From CAYVOX01 sp964453035 (GTDB lineage: Bacteria > Chloroflexota > Anaerolineae > Anaerolineales > Anaerolineaceae), in NCBI GenBank assembly GCA_964453035.1, contig CAYVOX010000002.1:1-64000 (forward strand): a stretch of DNA of 64,000 nt, given 5' to 3'. This document shows positions 9,373 through 18,231 of the stretch, piece by piece (positions within the stretch are counted from its first letter, which is position 1; the number at the start of each line of letters is the position of its first letter). Under the pieces are notes generated by a model, which did not search any database, was not told the origin of the DNA, and worked only from the letters and a program-made list of their open reading frames with translations. A program made the translations under genes and the position numbers.

Positions 9373-10458
9373 ATGAGCCGTTCTTCTTTCTTATCAAAAT
9401 TTCTTCCCTGGATAATCCTGCTTGTGCTTGGAGCGGCGCTTCTGGGCGGCATCCTGTCTTCCAGCCTGGCGCCTTCAACCCCAGCGCAGGAGCGAACACC
9501 TGCTCTGGCTTACCTTTCCATGGCAGGGGAGGGTAAATCCCTCTGGCGTGTCAATCTGGATGGCTCAGGATCCCAACAGTTGAGCCAGGCAGGCGCCAGC
9601 GTGGTGAATTACGCACCGTCCCTGGATGGCAACTGGCTGGCTTACGCGGTTGCTCGCGGCGAGACCAGTTCGGATTTGTGGGTGGTGGACCGCGATGGAA
9701 GCAATCCGCGCTTGCTGGTGGACTGTGGGATGGAACGGTGTGAAGCCCCGGCCTGGTCACCGGACGGCGAAAAGCTTGCCTACAGCCGGCTTTCCGCCAG
9801 AGATGCTTTTGCGCGCATCTGGCTGGTGGATGTGCGCTCAGGAGAGACGGCACCGCTGATGGCTGACGCGGCCATTTATGGAACTCTGGCGGCCTGGTCG
9901 CCGGTGGGGGAGCGCATCTCTTTTTACGACCCGGCCTGGAGCACCATTCGCATCTTCGACCTCACAACCGGGCAGTTGACGCCGGTCTTTTCTCGGTATC
10001 CAACGGCGGGGACCTGGTCAGTAGATGGGAAATATTTGCTCTACGTGGGTCTGGATGCAGCCTTGCTGCCGCAGCGCGTAACAGCTTACCAGTTGGACCT
10101 CACCTCAATGCAGATAACGCCGTTATTTATGCGGGGCGCTCAGGATGTGACATACAGCGTGCCCTTGCTTTCCCCTGACGGGCAGAGCTACCTGGTGGGG
10201 GGACGCTTTCTGGGCGGCAGCCATGTCGTGCATTTGTGGCTGCTCAACGCAGAGGGCAACCAGCAGCAGGTAGTGAGCTCGGATTTTTTGACCACCCGGG
10301 GGGCGTACAGTTGGGATTCAACCGGAGAAAGGGTGGTTTTTCAAGAGCTGATGCTGGGTTCATCCCAGGCGCAGCCTGAGATTGTTCTCTGGGAGCGAAG
10401 CACAGGCCAGGCGATGGTGGTCATCCAGCAGGCGGCCCAGCCCAGGTGGCTGCCCTGA
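9373..10458 (+). CDS. TolB-like beta-propeller, membrane-anchored
   Basis: 361 aa. One N-terminal membrane anchor (about 12-30) is followed by PD40/TolB-type propeller repeats, for example SLWRVNLDGSGSQQLS, DLWVVDRDGSNPRLL, PAWSPDGEKLAYS and RIWLVDVRSGE. Likely an extracytoplasmic scaffold; no enzyme motif seen. A TTG at 9304 would add 23 residues but lies upstream of a strong terminator, so the ATG at 9373 is chosen. No Shine-Dalgarno precedes either. Its stop is 4 nt from the convergent queG stop. Confidence 0.75.
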   Translation: MSRSSFLSKFLPWIILLVLGAALLGGILSSSLAPSTPAQERTPALAYLSMAGEGKSLWRVNLDGSGSQQLSQAGASVVNYAPSLDGNWLAYAVARGETSSDLWVVDRDGSNPRLLVDCGMERCEAPAWSPDGEKLAYSRLSARDAFARIWLVDVRSGETAPLMADAAIYGTLAAWSPVGERISFYDPAWSTIRIFDLTTGQLTPVFSRYPTAGTWSVDGKYLLYVGLDAALLPQRVTAYQLDLTSMQITPLFMRGAQDVTYSVPLLSPDGQSYLVGGRFLGGSHVVHLWLLNAEGNQQQVVSSDFLTTRGAYSWDSTGERVVFQELMLGSSQAQPEIVLWERSTGQAMVVIQQAAQPRWLP

Positions 10459-10462
10459 CGAT

Positions 10463-11575
10463 TCAGTTCAGCTCGGCCAAAACCAGGGGGTCGGTTTCTA
10501 CCCTGCGGAGCTTATCGAGGATAGGGGCGGCGGATGGGTGGTTGATTTGCTTCACAGCCCAGGCGGCATGTGCCCTGATGAGCGGCTCCGCTTCAGCTTC
10601 CAGCACAGTTGATAAAACCGGCAGGTAGGTGGAATCGGGCTGGTTGCCGAGCGCCACCGCAACATTGCGCAGGTAACCGCGGCGCTTTGCACGCAGGATG
10701 GGGCTGCCGAAAAATTTTTGCCTGAAGCCCTCAGGGCTGAGACGCATTTCTTCAATCAGGTTGGGGTGGGGCATGCCCGCCCGTGGCGCCAGCTCTGCTG
10801 CTGATTGCGCCGGCCTGGCGTGCTGGTTCCAGGGGCAGACTTCCTGGCAGATGTCGCAGCCAAAGATGCGGTTGCCCAGGGCTGGCCTCAGTTCTGGCGG
10901 AATAATCCCTTTATTTTCAATGGTCAGGTACGAAAGACACCGCGCAGCGTCAATCGTGCGGTCTGGGAGGATGCAGCCAGTGGGACAGGCTTCGATGCAG
11001 CGGCGGCAACTCCCGCAGCGGTCGGCGGTGAAGGGCTCGTCGGGTTCAATTTCGAGTGAGACAAGCACTTCTGCCAGAAAGAAATACGAACCCAGGCGGG
11101 GATGAATGAGGCAGGTGTTTTTGCCAATCCAGCCCAATCCGGCGCGCTGGGCCAGGTCGCGTTCCAGAAGGGGGGCGCTATCGGTCAAGCCTTTGAACTG
11201 GAGGTTGCCACCACCCAGGCGCTGCGAGGCGCTCATCAGCGCACTCAACTGCGCAGGGATCAGGTTGTGGTAATCTTCCCCGCAGGCGTAGGCGGCTACG
11301 ATCCCACTGCCAGGTTTGGCGGCTGAAGCTGGCACGGGGGGTAGGTAAGGAAATGCCAGGCAAAGGATGGATCTGGCCTGGGGGAACAAGAGGGCAGGGT
11401 TGGCTCTTTTTTGTGAGGATTCGGGCGCAGCGAGGTAAGCCATCCCGGCGTGGTGCCCGCGTTCCATCCAGTTGGTGAAGGTGAGCCAGTGCGGGGGTTG
11501 CGCCAGGGTGGTGACACCCACCAGTGAAAAGCCGAGGCGATAAGCCTCGGCCTGGAGCGAATCTCGAAGGGTCAT
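10463..11575 (-). CDS. queG: Epoxyqueuosine reductase
   Basis: 370 aa. B12- and Fe-S-dependent enzyme of the last step of queuosine synthesis, reducing epoxyqueuosine in tRNA. Two [4Fe-4S] ligand sets are visible: CGSCRRCIEACPTGC and CDICQEVCPWN. The family segment GLGWIGKNTC precedes them. The C-terminus has HEAT/PBS-type helical repeats (AHAAWAVKQI). The gene downstream on the same strand is a lipoprotein with no obvious link. Other queuosine genes are not in the window. Confidence 0.93.
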   Translation of the reverse strand: MTLRDSLQAEAYRLGFSLVGVTTLAQPPHWLTFTNWMERGHHAGMAYLAAPESSQKRANPALLFPQARSILCLAFPYLPPVPASAAKPGSGIVAAYACGEDYHNLIPAQLSALMSASQRLGGGNLQFKGLTDSAPLLERDLAQRAGLGWIGKNTCLIHPRLGSYFFLAEVLVSLEIEPDEPFTADRCGSCRRCIEACPTGCILPDRTIDAARCLSYLTIENKGIIPPELRPALGNRIFGCDICQEVCPWNQHARPAQSAAELAPRAGMPHPNLIEEMRLSPEGFRQKFFGSPILRAKRRGYLRNVAVALGNQPDSTYLPVLSTVLEAEAEPLIRAHAAWAVKQINHPSAAPILDKLRRVETDPLVLAELN

Positions 11576-11584
11576 GAAACGCGG

Positions 11585-12247
11585 CTATTTGACTTCATAA
11601 GCAAGGTAGAAGGAGCCAAAGTTGCGTCCATCCGGGTTGGTGATTACCCACAGGGTGGAATACGAGCCGGTCTTGGTTGGGGCGGTCATCTTCAGGGTTA
11701 CGTTGTAGTTTTCGTTGGTCTCAATCGTCCCACCGACCGCGTCATCGGCTGCCCCGCCGCGTTCCCCGCCGAAGAAGCGGATGCGGTAGTTTTTATCCCA
11801 GGTGGTGGTGCCAATGTTCTTGATGACCCAGGTGATGGTGAAGGTTTGCCCGGGGGTGAACTTGGTGTTATCGGGGATGGACTGGCTGATGTACTGCATT
11901 TTGTCGGGGACGGGTGCGAGCGTGCCGTAGGCTGTTGGAACCAGCGTGGCGGGGGTTGCGCCTGTGGCTACTGCCGTCCCTGCAACGACAGTGCCGGTCA
12001 GGGCGACGATGGTGGCGTTGGTGGCTTTTGGCGTCAGGGTAGGCGCGGGAGTTTCACTGGGTAGGGGGGTGAACGTAGCTTTAGGGGTCAATTTGGCAGC
12101 ATTGGTAATCTGCGCAGCCACGGTTTGCGCCACCTGGGTGTAAACCAATTTGGGGTCGATCGTGGGGGTTGCGGCGGGCGCGCTGCAACCTGCCAGCAGG
12201 ACAACTGCCAGGATAAGTAAACTTGATTTAAACAAAAGGTACTTCAT
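11585..12247 (-). CDS. Lipoprotein with NBR1-like FW (Ig-like) domain
   Basis: 220 aa. Signal peptide with lipobox LLAGC (Cys near 21), then a Thr/Ala/Pro-rich linker (about 25-105) and a C-terminal domain (about 115-220). The domain's ITWVIKNIGTTTWDKNY and later YSTLWVITNPDGRNFG resemble the four-tryptophan FW domain of eukaryotic NBR1, known from some bacterial surface proteins. It probably acts as an extracellular binding module; ligand unknown. GGAGG precedes the ATG. It is 9 nt upstream of queG on the same strand, perhaps co-transcribed. Confidence 0.78.
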   Translation of the reverse strand: MKYLLFKSSLLILAVVLLAGCSAPAATPTIDPKLVYTQVAQTVAAQITNAAKLTPKATFTPLPSETPAPTLTPKATNATIVALTGTVVAGTAVATGATPATLVPTAYGTLAPVPDKMQYISQSIPDNTKFTPGQTFTITWVIKNIGTTTWDKNYRIRFFGGERGGAADDAVGGTIETNENYNVTLKMTAPTKTGSYSTLWVITNPDGRNFGSFYLAYEVK

Positions 12248-12371
12248 CAGAAAAGATCCTCCATGAACTTTGTAAGCGAATTGTCAATCACCTTAGTCTA
12301 ATTGTCAAGGCATGCAACGAAATTAACCGCCGTGATACAATAAAATACGCCTTATGCCAAAGGAAGCAGCA

Positions 12372-13172
12372 ATGCATTGGATTTCTGACCAGGATTACCT
12401 CAAGAATCAACAATATCAGCAGCCGAATAACCTTGGCGCGCGCATCCTGATTCACCAGCGCTTTAGCCGCAACATGTATGGCTGGAACCGCTGGGTGTTT
12501 GATCATTTGAACCTACGCGCTGGTATGCGCGTGCTGGAGCTGGGGTGCGGCACGGCTGCCCTGTGGCGTGAGAATTTATCTCGGGTGCCCCGGGAGGTTG
12601 AGGTGTTTCTATCAGATTACTCGGCAGGCATGCTCGCCGAGGCAAGAGGCTACCTGGGCGGTGATGAGCGCTTTTGCTTCAGCGAAATTGACGCCCAATC
12701 TCTTCCCTTTGCGGATGCCAGTTTTGACCTGGTGGTTGCCAACCATATGCTCTACCATGTTCCGGATATTCCCCGGGCGATTGGTGAGATGCGGCGCGTG
12801 TTACTTCCCGGTGGGCACCTGGCGGCAGCCACCAACGGAGCAGACCACATGATGGAGTTGTATGACCTGGCGCACCAGTTTGATTCCGGTATCTATAGAG
12901 GGAATGAGAGCGCGGCCCGGTTTGGTTTGCAAAATGGAGATGCACTTCTGAAGCCGGTGTTTGCGAACCGAGAGTTGTTCATCTATGAGGATGCTTTATG
13001 GATCACCGAGGCGTTACCCCTGGTGCAGTACTACATATCCCTGTGGGGGATGGGCGCCTGGGATGATACCCGAAAAGAGCGCCTGTTGGAATTCTTGACT
13101 GCTGAGATCCGCGCAAAGGGCGGTATTTTTATCCGCAAATCAACCGGATTATTCTGGGCCAGTCGCTGCTAA
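12372..13172 (+). CDS. Class I SAM-dependent methyltransferase
   Basis: 266 aa. Methyltransf_11-type fold. Motif I VLELGCGTA binds S-adenosylmethionine, the later DLVVANHMLYHV is the motif IV/post-IV region, and IGEMRRVLLPGGHL follows. Substrate unknown. The start at 12372 has AGGAAG at the proper distance; the ATG at 12354 has none. It is divergent from the FW-domain lipoprotein, with the shared 125-nt intergenic region containing two AATTGTCAA repeats (12279-12287, 12300-12308). Confidence 0.85.
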   Translation: MHWISDQDYLKNQQYQQPNNLGARILIHQRFSRNMYGWNRWVFDHLNLRAGMRVLELGCGTAALWRENLSRVPREVEVFLSDYSAGMLAEARGYLGGDERFCFSEIDAQSLPFADASFDLVVANHMLYHVPDIPRAIGEMRRVLLPGGHLAAATNGADHMMELYDLAHQFDSGIYRGNESAARFGLQNGDALLKPVFANRELFIYEDALWITEALPLVQYYISLWGMGAWDDTRKERLLEFLTAEIRAKGGIFIRKSTGLFWASRC

Positions 13173-13184
13173 AGGAGATGAAAA

Positions 13185-13667
13185 ATGTTGAAGAGACTAT
13201 TGCAATTATTGCCAATATTATTCCTGGCAGCTTGCCTTCCAGCGACTCCGGTTGTGCCCACACCCGCTCCCACGCTCGCTCAACCCACGGTAACGCCCAT
13301 GGCGCTGGCGACAGCCACGCCGGTTGTGCCCACGCCGACTGCTTTGCCTTCGGGCGTGCTGCAGGGCAAGGTCATCATCGGTCCGCTCAGCCCGGTGGTT
13401 AAGCTCGGTACGCCGACCGCGGTACCCCCGGCGGAGACCTACACCACCCGCGGAATCTATATCTTTTTGGAAGACGGAAAAACTGCGCTGAAAAAGTTGA
13501 TGTTTTTGCCCGATGGCACTTACCGCATTGAACTGCCGGAGGGTAAATACGTCATTGACTATATTTCCATCGGAAAAGACCGCGCCAAGAATTTGCCGCA
13601 GCCGGTTGTCATCCAAAAAGGGAAGACCACTCAGCTTGATTTGGAAATTGATACCGGTATCCGGTAG
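13185..13667 (+). CDS. Small Thr/Pro-rich lipoprotein
   Basis: 160 aa. Signal peptide with lipobox LAAC (Cys 17), then a TP-rich linker to about residue 55. A compact C-terminal domain (about 57-160), in which GTYRIELPEGKYVIDYISIG looks like a small carboxypeptidase-regulatory or prealbumin-type beta sandwich. No enzyme motif. AAAGGAG ribosome site. It lies 12 nt after the methyltransferase and 8 nt before the TPR gene, so probably in one transcript. Function unknown. Confidence 0.72.
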   Translation: MLKRLLQLLPILFLAACLPATPVVPTPAPTLAQPTVTPMALATATPVVPTPTALPSGVLQGKVIIGPLSPVVKLGTPTAVPPAETYTTRGIYIFLEDGKTALKKLMFLPDGTYRIELPEGKYVIDYISIGKDRAKNLPQPVVIQKGKTTQLDLEIDTGIR

Positions 13668-13675
13668 CATGATGC

Positions 13676-15109
13676 ATGCAATCTGAACGTTCCTTTCCAC
13701 TCTGGCTCAGGGCGGCGATCCCGCTGATCCTGGCGCTCCTATTGAGCCTATCCGGGCTGCCTGCGCCGTTAAGGCAGACTTACCGAACCGCGCAGGAGGC
13801 GCGAGAAACCAACAATCCTGCCGGGGAAGCGCGTGCCCTGGCTCAAATTGCTGCCTGGCAGCCGTGGCAGAAGGGTCTGTGGGAAGAAGCGGGTTTACAG
13901 GCGCTTAAAGGGGGTGAACTTGAGGTTGCGATTCAGTATCTGCAAAAGGCACAGTCCCTGGCAGACTTGAGCCGCGTTGGCTACCTGGGGCTGGCTGAGG
14001 TTTATGAATTGACCAATAATACCCAGGCCGCAGGATTGATCTGGGAGGAACTGGCGCAAAGCGCAGCGCCCTCGTCTGAGGTGCATGAAAAGCTCAGTCA
14101 ATTCTTCTGGCAAAGTGGAGAGCTTGACAGGGCGCTGTCTTTGGCTCAATCCTGGGTGGTGATTTATCCGGAAAACCCGCAGGCTAACTTGAGGGTTGGC
14201 TTGCTGCTGCTGGCTGATAAACCCGAAAAAGCCGTGCAATACCTGGTGAAGGCCAAAAAACTGGCTCCAAACCTTGCAGCCAGCGTGGACCCAATTGAAA
14301 AAGCCTACCAGTTGAGCTTGCAAGAGCAGCACGCGGGGTATCAGAAGGTTATGCTGGGAAGGGCGCTGGGCAACCTGGGGTACTGGCAACTGGCAGAGCA
14401 ACTTTTTATCCGAGGGACGCACCTCACGCCGGATTACGCCGAAGCCTGGGCTTTTTTGGGAGAAGCGCGCCAGCAACTTGGCAAGGACGGCCTGGATGCC
14501 CTGGAGAAGGCAGGCGCGCTCGATCCGCAGTCGGTAATTACCCGGGTGCTGACGGCGCTTTATTACCGCCGGCAGGGTAAATTGGATGAGAGCCTGGCTT
14601 TGCTGCAGGCGGTAGCCCGGCAGGAACCGCAGCAGCCGATGTGGCAAATTGAACTGGGCAACACCATGCTGGAAAAGAAAGATATTTCTGGTGCGCTGGG
14701 GTATTACCAGGCCGCTGCCCTGATGGACCAGAAGAACCCGACTTATTGGACGATGCTGGCGGAATTTTGCGCCGCACACGACGTGGCGGTGCGCGAGGTA
14801 GGTTTAAACGCAGCTCGCCAGGCTGTAACATTGGCACCGGAGGACCCTGCCGCGCTGGATGCGATGGGACAGGTGATGGCGGGACTGGGCGACTTTTCCA
14901 GCGCTGAACGCTTTTTCACCCAGTCGCTGTCGGCTAGCCCGAACGACGCGCAGGCGCATCTGCATCTGGCCCAGGTGCTAATCCGGATGGAAGAAATACC
15001 CCGGGCGCATGAGCACCTGGTGCAGGCTTATCAAAATGCCGCAGAGACATCCGATACGCGCGTGATTGCGCAGCGCCTTTTGGAGCGATTGTTTGGCGCT
15101 GCTCCGTAG
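13676..15109 (+). CDS. TPR-repeat membrane protein
   Basis: 477 aa. One N-terminal membrane segment (about 10-28) is followed by about ten tetratricopeptide-like repeats through the rest, for example GKLDESLALLQAVARQEPQQ and GDFSSAERFFTQSLSASPND. Probably a protein-protein scaffold anchored with the repeats outside. No clear Shine-Dalgarno before the ATG; the 8-nt gap suggests coupling to the lipoprotein gene. Partners cannot be deduced beyond neighbouring exported proteins. Confidence 0.8.
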   Translation: MQSERSFPLWLRAAIPLILALLLSLSGLPAPLRQTYRTAQEARETNNPAGEARALAQIAAWQPWQKGLWEEAGLQALKGGELEVAIQYLQKAQSLADLSRVGYLGLAEVYELTNNTQAAGLIWEELAQSAAPSSEVHEKLSQFFWQSGELDRALSLAQSWVVIYPENPQANLRVGLLLLADKPEKAVQYLVKAKKLAPNLAASVDPIEKAYQLSLQEQHAGYQKVMLGRALGNLGYWQLAEQLFIRGTHLTPDYAEAWAFLGEARQQLGKDGLDALEKAGALDPQSVITRVLTALYYRRQGKLDESLALLQAVARQEPQQPMWQIELGNTMLEKKDISGALGYYQAAALMDQKNPTYWTMLAEFCAAHDVAVREVGLNAARQAVTLAPEDPAALDAMGQVMAGLGDFSSAERFFTQSLSASPNDAQAHLHLAQVLIRMEEIPRAHEHLVQAYQNAAETSDTRVIAQRLLERLFGAAP

Positions 15110-15194
15110 CGCCTGGCCGAGGTTGTGTTATCATCATTAATAGACACGATACCGGTAGGGGTTTTGAGGGCTCACTCCGGATAGGAGGATTGTG

Positions 15195-15845
15195 ATGCGC
15201 AGATTTTCTTATGGGCTGGTTTTCTTCATTCTGGCGGCATGCCTGGCCGGCTGTTCGCTTTTTGAATCGCAACCGGCGGATATTTCTTCGGGAAGTGTGC
15301 TGTTTCGGGATGATTTTTCCAACGTAAACAGCGGCTGGGATACGTGGAGCGAAACCACCGGTTCGCTGGTGGCTTATTCCGGTGGTGGATTGCGCATCCT
15401 GGTGCGCGAGCAGCAATTTGATTACTGGTCGCGCCCGGGTAAACGATTTGAAGATGTGCGCCTGGAAGTTGACGCGATTAAGTTGGATGGCCCAGACGAT
15501 AACGATTTTGGCCTGATTTGCCGTTATCAGAATCGGGATAACTTCTACGCTTTCCTCATCAGCAGTGACGGGTACGCCGGCGTTTTGAAGGTCAAAGATG
15601 GGGATTACCAGGTCATTCACGGCAACCAGATGGATTTCACCGCATCCATTAATAAAGGCAGCGCCACAAATCACCTCACCGGTATTTGCCTGGGCTCAAC
15701 CCTTGCCCTGTATGTGAACGGAAAGAAGGCAGTCCACGCCATGGATTTGGACTTCACCTCGGGCGAGGTGGGGGTGATTGCCGGCACCAACGCTCAAGCG
15801 GGCGTAGATATTTTATTTGATAATTTTGTCGTCCTCAGGCCGTAG
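15195..15845 (+). CDS. Lipoprotein with LamG/DUF1080-like domain
   Basis: 216 aa. Lipobox LAGC near residue 20. A concanavalin-like beta-sandwich follows (about 35-215): RDDFSNVNSGWDTW, then NDFGLICRYQNRDNFY and VNGKKAVHAMDLDF, typical of DUF1080/laminin-G-like carbohydrate-binding domains. Probably binds polysaccharide at the surface. ATG 15195 sits 6 nt after AGGAGG; a GTG at 15192 would be too close. The stop codon overlaps the upstream part of the mtaB reading frame region by spacing only (5 nt gap to ATG 15850). Confidence 0.75.
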   Translation: MRRFSYGLVFFILAACLAGCSLFESQPADISSGSVLFRDDFSNVNSGWDTWSETTGSLVAYSGGGLRILVREQQFDYWSRPGKRFEDVRLEVDAIKLDGPDDNDFGLICRYQNRDNFYAFLISSDGYAGVLKVKDGDYQVIHGNQMDFTASINKGSATNHLTGICLGSTLALYVNGKKAVHAMDLDFTSGEVGVIAGTNAQAGVDILFDNFVVLRP

Positions 15846-15849
15846 GTTT

Positions 15850-17127
15850 ATGAAGGTTTTTCTCGATTCAATTGGCTGCCGCCTCAATCAGAGTGAAATT
15901 GAAAAGCTGGCAGCCCGGTTCAGAGCAGCCGGGCATGAAATTGTTACCCATGCAGGCGAGGCGGATGTGGTGGTTGTTAACACCTGCGCGGTGACCGCCG
16001 AGGCGGCCTCTGATTCCCGGCAAAAAATTCGGCAGGCTGCGCGCGCCGGTGCCGCGCAAATTGCGGTAACCGGCTGCTGGGCTACGCTTGACCCGGCTTC
16101 CGCGGCGGCGCTGCCGGGCGTGCAGTGGACGGTGCCCAACCCTCGCAAGGATGAACTGGTGAGGGAGATCCTGCCGCTTTTACAGGATGAGATTGACCTC
16201 GAGCCGCTGGCGCGCCAACCCTTACCCGGCATCCATCTGCGCACGCGGGCGTTTATCAAAGTCCAGGATGGGTGCGACAACTTTTGTACATTTTGCGTCA
16301 CGCGGCTGGCGCGCGGAAAGGGGCGCAGCGTGCCTGTTGAGGAGGTTCTGCGGGATATCCACTCCGCGGAGGCGGGCGGCACGCGGGAAATTGTGCTGAC
16401 CGGTGTTCACCTGGGCTCGTGGGGACAAGATTTGCCCTCTGCACCGCACCTGCGCGACCTGCTTGAAACCATTCTTGCCAGAACCAGCCTGGCGCGTATC
16501 CGGCTTTCATCGCTGGAGCCCTGGGATTTGCCGGAAGGCTTTTTCTCGCTGTGGCAGGATGAGCGCCTGTGTCCGCATTTACATTTGCCGCTTCAATCTG
16601 GTTGTGCTGCCACGCTGCGACGCATGGCACGCAAAACCACGCCGGAGAGCTTTGCGACGTTGGTTGAAGCTGCCAGGCGGGCGGTGCCTGGTATGGCTAT
16701 CACCACGGATTTAATCGTGGGGTTTCCGGGCGAAACCGAGGCGGAATTCCAGGAAAGCCTTGCGTTTGTGAAGCGCATGGCCTTTTCCGCCGGGCATGTT
16801 TTTAGCTTCTCTCCGCGCCCGGGCACGCCTGCCGCGCGCTACACCCAGCAGGTGCTGCCCGTGGAGCGCAAGAAGCGTAGCGCGATGATGCGCGCGGCGC
16901 TGGCTGAAACTGGCGCCAGCTACCAGAAAGCATTTCTCGGTCACACCCTCGGCGTGCTGTGGGAGACCTCTCAGCAGGATTCCACGGGCGCGTGGCAGAT
17001 GGAAGGGCTGACCGCCAATTACCTGCGTGTCAGCGCGCAGGCTGAGCGCAACCTGTGGAACCAGGTTAGCCAGGTGCGGTTGGATGAATTCAGCGGCGAA
17101 GGCTTACGCGGCCAGATTCTCCGCTAA
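15850..17127 (+). CDS. mtaB: tRNA t6A37 methylthiotransferase
   Basis: 425 aa. Radical-SAM methylthiotransferase that converts t6A to ms2t6A at position 37. The N-terminal UPF0004 domain has its three cluster cysteines (SIGCRLNQSE, NTCAVT, VTGCWA). The radical-SAM motif is CDNFCTFC (C-x3-C-x2-C), followed by DLIVGFPGETE and a short TRAM-like tail. The SIGCRLNQSE signature favours MtaB over MiaB or RimO. ATG 15850 aligns with family starts; a frame extension to 15817 would overlap the previous gene. The stop overlaps the convergent ldh stop by 4 nt. Confidence 0.9.
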   Translation: MKVFLDSIGCRLNQSEIEKLAARFRAAGHEIVTHAGEADVVVVNTCAVTAEAASDSRQKIRQAARAGAAQIAVTGCWATLDPASAAALPGVQWTVPNPRKDELVREILPLLQDEIDLEPLARQPLPGIHLRTRAFIKVQDGCDNFCTFCVTRLARGKGRSVPVEEVLRDIHSAEAGGTREIVLTGVHLGSWGQDLPSAPHLRDLLETILARTSLARIRLSSLEPWDLPEGFFSLWQDERLCPHLHLPLQSGCAATLRRMARKTTPESFATLVEAARRAVPGMAITTDLIVGFPGETEAEFQESLAFVKRMAFSAGHVFSFSPRPGTPAARYTQQVLPVERKKRSAMMRAALAETGASYQKAFLGHTLGVLWETSQQDSTGAWQMEGLTANYLRVSAQAERNLWNQVSQVRLDEFSGEGLRGQILR

Positions 17128-18080
17128 AACTTGAGCCCGGCAATAATCTGGTGTAACACCTGTGCCGATTGACGTAAACCGCGCAGCTCGTTTTCATCCA
17201 GTTCCAGGTGTAGCACTTTTTCCACACCGCCCCGGTCAATGATGGTTGGCAGGCTAAAACACACATCCGAGATGCCGTTGTAATCCTTGATCAGAGAGGA
17301 AACTGAAAGCACGGTGGACTGGTCGCGCAGGATGGCTTCCACGATGCGCAGCAAGCCCGCGCCAATGCCATAAAACGTTGCGCCTTTGCGCTCGATGATA
17401 TGGTAGGCGGCGTCACGCGTTTTCTGAAAGATTTCATCCAGCGCCTGGTCGGTGCAGCCCAGGTTGTTGGCTGCGCAGAAGGTTTGCAGGCGCATGCCAG
17501 CGATATTTGCCAGCGACCAGACCGGTACCTCCGAGTCGCCGTGCTCTCCGATGATGTAGGCATGGACGCTGCGGGCATCCACGCCAAAATTCTGGCTCAA
17601 CAGATAGCGAAACCGGGCTGTATCCAGGATGGTTCCGGAACCAAGCACCTGGTTTTGGGGCAAACCCGAGAGACGCAGGGAGACATAGGTGAGCACATCC
17701 ACCGGGTTGGTGGCAACCAGGATGATGCCAGCGGGGTTTATCCGGGCAATTTCGGGAATAATCTGCCTGAAGATATCGGTGTTACGCTGGGCCAGCGCCA
17801 GGCGGGTCTCACCCGGGCGTTGAGCGGCGCCTGCTGTGACGACGGTGACAATTGCTCCGGCGCAATCCTCCAGGCTGCCAGCCCACACCCGGCAGGGACG
17901 CACCATCGGCACGGCGTGGTTAAGGTCCATCGCCTCACCCTCGGCGCGGGCTTTATTGGCATCAATGAGCACGATCTCAGAAGCCAGACCGCTTTGCAAT
18001 AAGGCGTAGGCAAAGGTGGCGCCAACATTTCCGGCACCAACCACGGCTACGCGGGGCGTATAGTGAATGACATGTGACAT
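17124..18080 (-). CDS. ldh: L-lactate dehydrogenase
   Basis: 318 aa. NAD-dependent reduction of pyruvate to L-lactate in fermentation. It has the NAD fold VVGAGNVGA near residue 14, the acidic D closing the second strand (VLIDAN), the catalytic loop AAQRPGETR and the catalytic histidine in GEHGDSE. Gln in the loop (AQRPGE) rather than Arg points to lactate, not malate, specificity. AAAGGAG ribosome site. It is divergent from the kimA-like gene, with TATAAT on the minus strand in between. Confidence 0.92.
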   Translation of the reverse strand: MSHVIHYTPRVAVVGAGNVGATFAYALLQSGLASEIVLIDANKARAEGEAMDLNHAVPMVRPCRVWAGSLEDCAGAIVTVVTAGAAQRPGETRLALAQRNTDIFRQIIPEIARINPAGIILVATNPVDVLTYVSLRLSGLPQNQVLGSGTILDTARFRYLLSQNFGVDARSVHAYIIGEHGDSEVPVWSLANIAGMRLQTFCAANNLGCTDQALDEIFQKTRDAAYHIIERKGATFYGIGAGLLRIVEAILRDQSTVLSVSSLIKDYNGISDVCFSLPTIIDRGGVEKVLHLELDENELRGLRQSAQVLHQIIAGLKF

Positions 18081-18143
18081 TACAGACTCCTTTCAGCGAA
18101 CGGCACTATTCTTAGATATGATTATAATAAGTTCATGGGCATC

Positions 18144-18172
18144 TTGACGCCCAATCAGGCCAAAGATATAAT
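18144..18172 (+). promoter_or_regulatory. Promoter of the potassium-transport genes
   Basis: TTGACG (18144-18149), 17-nt spacer, TATAAT (18167-18172): near-consensus sigma-70. Predicted start near 18179, giving a leader of about 53 nt, too short for a c-di-AMP (ydaO) riboswitch. Confidence 0.85.
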
Positions 18173-18231
18173 CTCTGGCTTTGGTGCAATGTCTGGTTTT
18201 AATGTAAGTTGAGGTTTGACAAGATAAAAAA

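Noticed and set aside
12279..12308. Direct repeats AATTGTCAA as a CRISPR or operator array
   Set aside because: Only two 9-nt copies 21 nt apart; too few for an array, and not placed at a clear promoter.
18081..18231. c-di-AMP (ydaO/kimA) riboswitch upstream of the KimA-type gene
   Set aside because: The predicted leader is only about 53 nt and none of the conserved ydaO segments can be read.
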